64,000 nt of DNA from CAZYVD01 sp964651045 (lineage in GTDB: Bacteria; Zhuqueibacterota; QNDG01; DSAB01), in the NCBI GenBank assembly GCA_964651045.1, contig CAZYVD010000010.1, positions 3,143 to 67,142 of the forward strand, given 5' to 3'. The notes below the pieces were generated by a model. It searched no databases and was not told where the DNA came from. It saw nothing but the letters and a program-made list of their open reading frames with translations. A program made the position numbers and the translations under genes. Shown here in pieces: positions 1 through 7,569 of the stretch (position 1 is the first letter of the stretch; the number at the start of each line of letters is the position of its first letter).

Positions 1-569
1 AGAAACAGGTCTCCGAGGCGCAGTAGAATCCCTGGATCTGGAATCTCCTGCATTGATAGAATCTTGCTGTATATGTCTGCAGCCTCTTTCAGCCTATCTG
101 TCTGAAGATATATCTGGGCCAGATCAAAATAGAGATCAACTCTTGTACTGTCACTCTTCAGCATATCTTTAAAGATATTTTCAGCCATTGCCAGACGGCC
201 GCTTCTAAGATAAACCTCTGCAAGAAACCTCTTCACATCTCCATTACTAGGATCCAGCCTAAGAGCCTTTTTGAAGAATATCTCAGCACTCTCGACCTTG
301 CCCATCATGAAATAGTCCCTACCGACAGAAAAATAGATCTCAGATGATGTCGAATCGTAAAGGAGTGCTTCTTGATATGCTAAAAGAGCTGCTGGATAAT
401 TCTGGTCTATATCATACATAACACCATCGATAAAACACTCCAGGGCTCTCTTGTCGGGCCTGTCTATTTTAACCTCTTTCAGATTGGCCAATCTGTTGTT
501 GCCTGCACATTGAATAAGCATCAAAAAAACAGGAACCGTTAAAATTATATAAAAACTTTTTCTAAGCAA
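1..569 (-). CDS. TPR-repeat lipoprotein, partial (C-terminus beyond window edge)
   Basis: The minus-strand frame is open from a TTG at 569 to the window edge, giving 189 residues. The TTG follows a good ribosome-binding site (AGGAG). The first residues form a hydrophobic signal segment ending LMLIQCAG, a relaxed lipobox with Cys near residue 22, so this is probably an outer-membrane or periplasmic lipoprotein. The rest is a run of TPR units (for example AEIFFKKALRLDPSNGDV and AENIFKDMLKSDSTRVDL) with the usual A/G/Y/P spacing. It is divergent from priA. TPR lipoproteins usually act as scaffolds; no specific partner can be inferred. The 3' end is missing, so total length is unknown. Confidence 0.8.
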   Translation of the reverse strand, partial: MLRKSFYIILTVPVFLMLIQCAGNNRLANLKEVKIDRPDKRALECFIDGVMYDIDQNYPAALLAYQEALLYDSTSSEIYFSVGRDYFMMGKVESAEIFFKKALRLDPSNGDVKRFLAEVYLRSGRLAMAENIFKDMLKSDSTRVDLYFDLAQIYLQTDRLKEAADIYSKILSMQEIPDPGILLRLGDLF

Positions 570-667
570 TTTATTCTCCTGTAATGATTATAATCGATCT
601 TTAATATTAAATATATCATATAAAAAAAACATCTACAAGGAAAAAATATCTCAGAGCCTCATTTCCA

Positions 668-696
668 TTGCATAAAACTTTTTACATTTTTATATT
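668..696 (+). promoter_or_regulatory. Candidate sigma-70 promoter for priA
   Basis: TTGCAT at 668-673 and TATATT at 691-696 are separated by exactly 17 bp, a good vegetative -35/-10 pair. The predicted transcription start falls at about 702-704, on or next to the GTG start codon of priA, so the message could be leaderless. Confidence 0.45.
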
Positions 697-701
697 GAAA
701 T

Positions 702-3131
702 GTGAACCCGGGAAAAAATAAAAATGCTGAAGTAGTTTTTACGCAACCACCACTTCAATGTTTTACCTACGCCGTTCCCTCAAGGTTCCTGAATGATCTG
801 AGACCAGGACACAGGGTCGTTGTACCTTTAAAAAATCGCAGAGTAATCGGGTTTGTAGTGAAACTTGCAGAAGAGAGCTCGATTCGCCAGCTCAAGGAAA
901 TAGAAGACATCTGTGATCCATATCCACTGCTTACTCCAGAACTGGTAAAGTTGACACGGTGGGTTTCAGAGTACTATCTTAGCTCATGGGGAGATGTAAT
1001 TCGCACATCACTGCCTCCAGGAATGCACAGAAAGAGCAGAATAATAATAGAGAAGATCGATCATGAAGATTTAAATAAAAGGCTGTCAGAAACGCAGAAA
1101 AAAATTTTGTCGATAATAGAGAGAGAAAAAAAGACCACTCTAAATAAAATAAAAATGAAGACTAACATAAAAGGGATACGATGGCATCTCTATAGACTTG
1201 AGAGTGCAGGATTGATAAAACTAAAACATGTTCTCGATGAATCTGACATAGGTATAAAATCGGAAAAATGGATATATCTAAAGTCTGATCCTGATCCAGA
1301 TCTATTGAACCAGCTGAAAAAGAGGGCACCCCGACAGTATGAAGTAATCATGCACCTTAAAGATTCAGACGGAATGGCCAGCAAGAAAGAACTATCTGTA
1401 GAGCTCTCAGTTCTTAACAGACTGAAGCAGAAGGGCATGATAGAAATCCTAAATAAAGAGGTGTTTAGGGACCCCTATTCCGAAATCACAAAAAAAGGGC
1501 CAAAACCAGTAAAGCTTACTGAAGATCAGAAGAGCGCATTAAAAAAAATCAGAGAATCACTGAATAGAGAGGAATTCAGGGTATTTTTAATTCACGGAGT
1601 CACAGCCAGTGGAAAGACACAGGTCTACATAGAGTCGATACGCCATGCACTAAACAGGGGAAAATCGGCTCTTGTACTCATTCCTGAAATATCTCTTACT
1701 CCACAGGCCGTATCTCGCTATCGTGCCGTCTTTGGCGATAGTGTGGCAGTGCTTCACAGCAGAATGTCTCAGGGCGAGAGGTATGACTCATGGAGAAAGA
1801 TAAGAGAGGGCAGCTCTCTGATTGCACTTGGCCCAAGATCAACAGTCTTTGCCCCACTGAAAAACCTAGGTTTAATAATAGTGGATGAGGAACATGACAC
1901 ATCGTATAAACAGATGAATCCATCTCCAAGATACAATGCAAGGGATGTTGCAGTAATGAGAGGTAAAATCAATGGATGCGTTGTAATCCTTGGTTCTGCC
2001 ACACCGAGTCTCGAATCCTACTTCAATACAACAAAGGGCAAATATGAACTGATAAGGCTTCCAAACAGGATCGATAACACCCCCCTTCCAAAAATAACCG
2101 TGGTCGATCAAAAGGAGTCGAGGAATGATGTATTTACAGATCATTTCATAGAAAGAATGAAAACACATCTGGAAAGGGGAGAGCAGATTATTCTACTTCA
2201 AAACCGCAGAGGTTATTCCTCGTTCCTCAGGTGCAGAGATTGTGGATACATAGAGCACTGTCCAAATTGTGATATCTCGCTCACATATCATAAAAAGAAT
2301 TATCTATTGATCTGCCACTACTGTGATTTCAAGAAAAAGCCACCAGACACCTGTTCCAGATGCGGCGGCTCAACATTGAACTACAGAGGTGTGGGCACTC
2401 AGAGGGTCGAGGCAGAACTCAATCGGCTCTTCCCCGACTTAAAAACAATTAGAATGGATCTCGACTCTACAAGAAGAAAAGGATCTCACGATCATATTAT
2501 AAGAGAATTTGAAAAGGGAAGTGCTAAGATCCTCATAGGAACACAGATGGTTGCAAAGGGACACGACTTTCCAGATGTAAACTTCGTTGGAATCATCTCT
2601 GCAGATACTGGTCTCTATTTTCCAGATTTCCGCTCAACAGAGAGAACCTTCCACCTCTTGACACAGGCAGCAGGAAGGGCAGGAAGACGAAGGGTACAGG
2701 GTGAGGTCGTAATCCAGACCTACTCAACAGACAGCCCTGTGCTTCGATTTGCCCAAAAGCAGGATTACGATGCATTTTACAACCACGAATCAACGCAGCG
2801 GAAAGAACTCAACTATCCTCCATGGGGGAAACTCATACTACTGCGGTTCATCTCTAAAAGCAGTGAAAGTGCAGAAAGGGCTTCAAAGATATTTTCTGAT
2901 CTTATAAAAGAAGAAGATTTTTTTCAAAAGCTGGGGCCTGCGCCTTCACCAATTTCGAGAATAAGGGATAATTATAGATATCAGATGATTTTCAAATCAA
3001 AAAAAAGTCTTGATCCCTCTGGAAAAAAAATCCGTGAAATAATAAGAAACAATCTTACGATCTTTTATGAGAAGACATATTTTCCAGATGTAAGAATCAC
3101 AATAGATGTCGATCCAGTAGATATGATGTGA
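702..3131 (+). CDS. priA: Primosomal protein N' (PriA), replication restart helicase
   Basis: This 809-residue protein matches PriA throughout (E. coli PriA is 732). The N-terminal DNA-binding part begins VVFTQPPLQCFTYAVP. The helicase core has Walker A GVTASGKT near residues 299-306 and the DEEH box near 395. A zinc-binding cysteine cluster (CRDCGYIEHCPNC, later CHYCDF and CSRCGG) spans about 511-556, inside the second helicase lobe, which ends in QAAGRAGR. PriA reloads the replisome at stalled forks. The start is GTG with no visible Shine-Dalgarno sequence. No other in-frame start lies before the conserved N-terminus, which together with the close promoter suggests leaderless translation. 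Confidence 0.96.
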   Translation: MNPGKNKNAEVVFTQPPLQCFTYAVPSRFLNDLRPGHRVVVPLKNRRVIGFVVKLAEESSIRQLKEIEDICDPYPLLTPELVKLTRWVSEYYLSSWGDVIRTSLPPGMHRKSRIIIEKIDHEDLNKRLSETQKKILSIIEREKKTTLNKIKMKTNIKGIRWHLYRLESAGLIKLKHVLDESDIGIKSEKWIYLKSDPDPDLLNQLKKRAPRQYEVIMHLKDSDGMASKKELSVELSVLNRLKQKGMIEILNKEVFRDPYSEITKKGPKPVKLTEDQKSALKKIRESLNREEFRVFLIHGVTASGKTQVYIESIRHALNRGKSALVLIPEISLTPQAVSRYRAVFGDSVAVLHSRMSQGERYDSWRKIREGSSLIALGPRSTVFAPLKNLGLIIVDEEHDTSYKQMNPSPRYNARDVAVMRGKINGCVVILGSATPSLESYFNTTKGKYELIRLPNRIDNTPLPKITVVDQKESRNDVFTDHFIERMKTHLERGEQIILLQNRRGYSSFLRCRDCGYIEHCPNCDISLTYHKKNYLLICHYCDFKKKPPDTCSRCGGSTLNYRGVGTQRVEAELNRLFPDLKTIRMDLDSTRRKGSHDHIIREFEKGSAKILIGTQMVAKGHDFPDVNFVGIISADTGLYFPDFRSTERTFHLLTQAAGRAGRRRVQGEVVIQTYSTDSPVLRFAQKQDYDAFYNHESTQRKELNYPPWGKLILLRFISKSSESAERASKIFSDLIKEEDFFQKLGPAPSPISRIRDNYRYQMIFKSKKSLDPSGKKIREIIRNNLTIFYEKTYFPDVRITIDVDPVDMM

Positions 3132-3205
3132 ATATGGTTCACTTTTTGCAGTATGGCAGAATCAAACGATAAAAAACAATAACAGCTTGTGGAAGGAGAT
3201 AATAC

Positions 3206-3934
3206 TTGAAGATAGCAATCATTTCAGATATTCACAGCAATCTCGAAGCACTCGAAAATGTCCTAAAGGACATCGAGATGGAAGGAGTCGATCATATCTT
3301 CTGCCTCGGCGACATAGTCGGTTATGGACCTAACCCGAACGAGTGTATAGAGATGGTACTCTCATCTGTAGAAAAGGCTGTAATGGGAAATCACGACTAT
3401 GCTGCGGCAGACCTCTGTTCTGCTAGAAACTTCAACGATTATGCCAAAGAGGCCATATATTGGACAAGAGATGTATTAAAAAAGAAAAATGTAGAAAGAG
3501 TAAAGGAGTTCCCGTTTATCATAATAAAGGATGAAATAACACTGGTTCATTCATCGCCTCATGAGCCGCATAAATTTTACTATCTATTCAGTGAGAGTGA
3601 TGTCATCAACGGATTCGGTGCTTTGAAGAGCCGTCTCTGTTTTGTTGGACACACTCATACTCCTGTGGCATTTGTTATGGAAGAGGATAGAAAAATAACC
3701 GCACTGAGTGCATCAAACCTCACGATAAATGAAAAATATAGATATATAATCAACGTCGGAAGTGTGGGACAGCCTCGCGATGGCGACAACAGAAGCTGCT
3801 ATGGAATCTTTGACACAAGTGAAAACAGATTCTATTTAAGGCGAGTAGAATATCCAATTAAGATTGTTCAGAACAAAATGCGTTATGAGAACTTGCCCTA
3901 CTATCTAATAGAGCGTCTTTCAGAAGGAAGATAA
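3206..3934 (+). CDS. Calcineurin-like metallophosphoesterase (YfcE/MJ0936-type)
   Basis: The 242-residue protein carries the metal-binding motifs of small bacterial metallophosphoesterases in order: DIHSN at the N-terminus, GDIVGYGPNP, GNHD, and GHTHTP followed by a VGSVGQPRDG segment. Family members are cytoplasmic phosphodiesterases, some acting on nucleotides; substrate cannot be read from sequence. The TTG start at 3206 is chosen because a strong GGAAGGAGAT lies just upstream and the protein then begins directly with the conserved MKIAIISDIHSN. It follows priA after about 75 bp and precedes the MFS gene by 18 bp, so the last two are probably co-transcribed. Confidence 0.9.
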   Translation: MKIAIISDIHSNLEALENVLKDIEMEGVDHIFCLGDIVGYGPNPNECIEMVLSSVEKAVMGNHDYAAADLCSARNFNDYAKEAIYWTRDVLKKKNVERVKEFPFIIIKDEITLVHSSPHEPHKFYYLFSESDVINGFGALKSRLCFVGHTHTPVAFVMEEDRKITALSASNLTINEKYRYIINVGSVGQPRDGDNRSCYGIFDTSENRFYLRRVEYPIKIVQNKMRYENLPYYLIERLSEGR

Positions 3935-3952
3935 TCATGGTCAGATGTTGTA

Positions 3953-5260
3953 ATGAACACAAAAATCTATAAAAAGATAATAAATGCATGGTGTATGTAT
4001 GACTGGGCAAACTCGGCATTTGCCACGACCGTCATGGCTGCGGTTCTCCCAATATTTTTCAGAAATGTATCAACAGCCGCTATACCACAATCGCACCACT
4101 ACTTAGCAACATCGCTCTGGGGCTATACCGCCTCTGCCGCAATGCTTTTCATAGCAATCATCGCCCTCATCATGGGTCCCATAGCCGATCACTTTTCATC
4201 AAAGAAAATTTTCATTGGAATCTTCACCTCGATAGGTGTACTATTTACTGCTCTAATATCCCTAACCGGTTCAGGAGACTGGATCTGGGTTTCTATTTTT
4301 TTCATAGCTGCCAATATTGGCTTTGCGGGAAGCGAAATATTCTACGATTCCCTCCTGCCGCACATATCACGACCCGAACACATGGACAGAGTCTCAACAA
4401 GAGGTTATGCAACAGGCTATTTCGGAGGAGGCCTTCTTTTAATAATCAATATTATAATGATCTGGCTGCTTCCAAAAACATCGATTCAGGGCTCAAGTGT
4501 AATGCTTCCCATCCTAGGCATGAGGTTATCTATTCTGAGTGCAGCAGTCTGGTGGGGTCTTTTTTCTCTGTTTTTATTTAAGATCATACCTGAACCAAAA
4601 ATAGAATTCCATGACTCGATATCTACAAACCCATTAAAGATTTCTGCTGGCCGGTTGATAAATACATTCAAAGAGATAAAAAGATATAAAAACCTCTTTC
4701 TATTTCTACTCGCCTTCTGGTTTTATAACGACGGAATAGGTACTATCATAAAGATGGCTACAGCCTTTGGAGATGAGATCGGAATAAGCACAATGGATCT
4801 GGTCGGAGCGCTTCTCCTTACACAGATAGTAGGATTCCCATCATCGCTTGGATTTGGTAAAATCGCTGAGAGGATAGGAGCCAAAAAAACAATTCTCATA
4901 GGGCTGGCAATATATATTATGGTATCTGTGGCGGCCTTTTTTATAACAAGGGCAATCCACTTCTGGATAGTAGCATTCATTATAGGACTCATTCAGGGCG
5001 GAACTCAGGCACTCAGCCGTTCACTGTTTGGCAGCATGGTACCAAGAAAAAAGAGCGCAGAATTTTTTGGTTTTTACAACATAAGCGGTAAGTTTGCTGG
5101 CATCATCGGACCGGCAATCTTTGGTATTGTCAGCCAGCTCGCAAAGACAAGCAGGCTGGGCGTCCTATCATTGATATTGTTTTTCGTTACAGGAGGTCTG
5201 CTACTTCTCAAGGTAGACACTGAAAAAAGTAACACGTCTAGAAACCAAACAATTTTATAA
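3953..5260 (+). CDS. MFS transporter, UMF1/Atg22-like family
   Basis: This is a 435-residue polytopic membrane protein with about 12 hydrophobic segments. The N-terminal signature WCMYDWANSAFATTV is characteristic of the UMF1 branch of the major facilitator superfamily, related to yeast Atg22 vacuolar amino-acid effluxers. Bacterial members are uncharacterised exporters, often proposed to move amino acids or other small metabolites. A GGTQALSRSLFGSMVP segment in the second half matches the conserved loop of the family. The gene starts 18 bp after the metallophosphoesterase stop. Confidence 0.85.
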   Translation: MNTKIYKKIINAWCMYDWANSAFATTVMAAVLPIFFRNVSTAAIPQSHHYLATSLWGYTASAAMLFIAIIALIMGPIADHFSSKKIFIGIFTSIGVLFTALISLTGSGDWIWVSIFFIAANIGFAGSEIFYDSLLPHISRPEHMDRVSTRGYATGYFGGGLLLIINIIMIWLLPKTSIQGSSVMLPILGMRLSILSAAVWWGLFSLFLFKIIPEPKIEFHDSISTNPLKISAGRLINTFKEIKRYKNLFLFLLAFWFYNDGIGTIIKMATAFGDEIGISTMDLVGALLLTQIVGFPSSLGFGKIAERIGAKKTILIGLAIYIMVSVAAFFITRAIHFWIVAFIIGLIQGGTQALSRSLFGSMVPRKKSAEFFGFYNISGKFAGIIGPAIFGIVSQLAKTSRLGVLSLILFFVTGGLLLLKVDTEKSNTSRNQTIL

Positions 5261-5363
5261 TAATTTGTTGATATAAAATATTTTACTTGACTTTTTGATA
5301 GATAATTTCTAATTTTTTCAAGCCTTAGGGGAAAACCAGCAAAAGCACTCATAAATTTATCAG

Positions 5364-5427
5364 ACAGAGACTTGGGTATGGGCAGCAGGCAAAGATAAAG
5401 GAGTGCTGCTGGTGGGTGAGTCTCTGG
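5364..5427 (+). promoter_or_regulatory. Structured 5' leader hairpin upstream of the VWA gene
   Basis: In the 220-bp gap between the MFS and VWA genes, CAGAGACT at 5365-5372 pairs perfectly with AGTCTCTG at 5419-5426, and two G-U pairs extend the stem inward. A second stem inside, GCAGCA (5382-5387) with TGCTGC (5404-5409), leaves a purine-rich 16-nt loop. The hairpin ends about 54 bp before the VWA start codon. There is no poly-T tail, so it is not a terminator. It does not match any riboswitch class I can recall in detail. The remainder of the gap is A+T-rich. Confidence 0.45.
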
Positions 5428-5480
5428 TTCATATTGCTTGCAAATAAATCCTATAACATAAAATTTAAAAAGAGGTAGAA

Positions 5481-7553
5481 ATGTTCCAGAGACTAAATTT
5501 CAAAGACATTTTACCAATCTGCCTCATCACTTCCACAATCCTCCTAATACCATTCTCAACACTTGCTCAATCAGACTCTCTTCAGGTTATTTTCGAATCT
5601 GTTTCAATAGCAGACACAACTATCTTCAAAGGTGTTCATGGCGGCTTCCCAAATCCTGTTCTTTCACTAATTACAATTAAGAATCAGAAGGGGCTCTATA
5701 TTCAGGGTCTTGCAGACACCTCTCGTTGGCTTGGACCAAGCGATACAACTCTCTCAGGAGCTGTGGTGGATTCTGTGTGGAAGGTGCTTCTTGAATACCA
5801 TCAGGAAGATACAACTAAACCTGCCGATCCTGATATTAAAAAAAGCTCGCCAGAATATATGGTAACAGAGGTCTACAATGTGGAAGGAAGGGGAATATCG
5901 GCAGCACTGGCAATGGACTACAGCTTCAGCATGGGCAGCGATATTGAGAAGGCAGAGGATGCAGCCAGAATTTTTGTCCGTCAGATGAATGATATAGACA
6001 GAGCAGCCATAATAAAATTCAACGGGGTTGTACATATTATTCAGGAATTTACAAGCGATACGAGCCTTTTGATAAATGCAATCTCAAAAAATATTTCCAC
6101 TGCATCGGGAACCGCCTTTTACGATGCGCTATACTCTTCAATAGACCTTTGTCTGGCTGAGTCGTGGCGAAGAGCCGTCATTGCCTACACGGACGGGATA
6201 GACAACAAGAGTACACATACAATAGATGAGGTAATAGAGTATGCTGTAACAAATAAGATTCCAGTATTTACAATCGGACTAGGCGGACGTGTGAACGGAG
6301 ACGATCTCAAGAGAATAGCAGACGAAACTGGAGGAATATATAAATATGCCCCAAATGCAGAAGACCTGGCTTCCATCTATCTATCCATCTACGGCCTGCT
6401 GAAAGGTTATTATGTTCTTGCTCATACATCTACGGATCCATTTACAAATGGAACCTGGCGGATAGTGGACATAACACTTCATCATGGATCTGCCACTGGC
6501 CGGGGCAAGGGAATCTACTACGTACCAATGATTCCTCCAGACCTCAAGATCTCAAAAAAGGTAATATCGGATTCCGTATCTATAGAACATGGTGACACTC
6601 TATATTTTGCACATCAGGGCGACACGATTTCATACGAAATCACAATAAAGAATATAGGAGCAGGACTAGGGGGAAATATCAGAGTCGTAGATTTTCTTGC
6701 CGACTCTGTCTCCCCAATCGACTTTGAAGTCCAACCGGCCGTTCAGAGCGACGATTCTGTTGTATGGAATTTTTCACTGATCGGTGTTGGAGAAACAAAA
6801 AAGATAGGTTATCGATGTGTGGTCGGCTCGCACTTCTCACCATGGGAGCCAAGTCCGCAGGTAAATAGTGCTACTGTTTACTGCAGCGATGACCAGAACC
6901 CTTCGAATAATACGGCTACAGACACACTATGGGTAATAGGAACAAATCTACCAAAACCTGAAATTCAGGTCTCCCCTGCAATAATCGAACCTTTTGATAG
7001 TGTTGAGGTAAGGGTAAGAGTCAAATCTGATATAAAGAAATGGGATCTTAAGGTCCTGTTTGAGGAGGGAACAATAATCGACACATATGCAGACGAATTC
7101 ATCGAGACTACAACTCTTACTCCAGATGTATGGATAAAAATAGAACCCGATTTCAGTGACACACGCATGAGAACAGATAAAAAGAAAGAAAGGGTGGGAG
7201 TGATCTTTGAGACAACAGGATTCTGGAACGAGACAAAATCGGATACTGCATATTTCACGATTCAGAGCTCAGATGAATTCTTCCTAGATGAAAACGTGTT
7301 CAAACCCGACGACTCAACACCTCTTGGAATGCGTTTCAAACTCAGCTCCAACCGATATGCCGAAATAAATGTCTATGACCTCTCTGGTGGTTTTATCAAG
7401 AAAGTTGTAAGCGGCAACTATTATGCTGGGTGGAACTTCACTACCTGGGATGGAAAAGATTCAAACGGCAATACAGTCGGGAGTGGAATCTATATTGCAA
7501 TACTCATATCAGGTGATTTTCATAAGAGCCGCAAATTTATAGTAATAAGATGA
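5481..7553 (+). CDS. Secreted VWA-domain protein with DUF11-like and FlgD-type C-terminal domains
   Basis: The 690-residue protein has a signal peptide (IPFSTLAQS). A von Willebrand A domain at roughly 135-310 has the MIDAS motif DYSFS near residue 146, SGTAF and YTDGIDNKS. Around 360-480 is an Ig-like domain of the DUF11 type (ISYEITIKNIGAG, then DNQNPSNNTA-like text). The last ~90 residues form a FlgD/type-IX-like domain (INVYDLSGGFIKKVV, GWNFTTWDGKDSNGN, SGIYIAIL). Such terminal domains sort proteins to the surface in FCB bacteria, so a surface-bound metal-dependent adhesion role is likely. The PorV-like gene follows after 16 bp, suggesting co-expression of cargo and outer-membrane partner. 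Confidence 0.82.
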   Translation: MFQRLNFKDILPICLITSTILLIPFSTLAQSDSLQVIFESVSIADTTIFKGVHGGFPNPVLSLITIKNQKGLYIQGLADTSRWLGPSDTTLSGAVVDSVWKVLLEYHQEDTTKPADPDIKKSSPEYMVTEVYNVEGRGISAALAMDYSFSMGSDIEKAEDAARIFVRQMNDIDRAAIIKFNGVVHIIQEFTSDTSLLINAISKNISTASGTAFYDALYSSIDLCLAESWRRAVIAYTDGIDNKSTHTIDEVIEYAVTNKIPVFTIGLGGRVNGDDLKRIADETGGIYKYAPNAEDLASIYLSIYGLLKGYYVLAHTSTDPFTNGTWRIVDITLHHGSATGRGKGIYYVPMIPPDLKISKKVISDSVSIEHGDTLYFAHQGDTISYEITIKNIGAGLGGNIRVVDFLADSVSPIDFEVQPAVQSDDSVVWNFSLIGVGETKKIGYRCVVGSHFSPWEPSPQVNSATVYCSDDQNPSNNTATDTLWVIGTNLPKPEIQVSPAIIEPFDSVEVRVRVKSDIKKWDLKVLFEEGTIIDTYADEFIETTTLTPDVWIKIEPDFSDTRMRTDKKKERVGVIFETTGFWNETKSDTAYFTIQSSDEFFLDENVFKPDDSTPLGMRFKLSSNRYAEINVYDLSGGFIKKVVSGNYYAGWNFTTWDGKDSNGNTVGSGIYIAILISGDFHKSRKFIVIR

Positions 7554-7569
7554 TCAGCAGGGGGATACC

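Noticed and set aside
5364..5427. Possible cyclic-di-GMP (GEMM) riboswitch
   Set aside because: It contains a GGCAAA string but lacks the second helix, tetraloop receptor and downstream conserved bases of that class.
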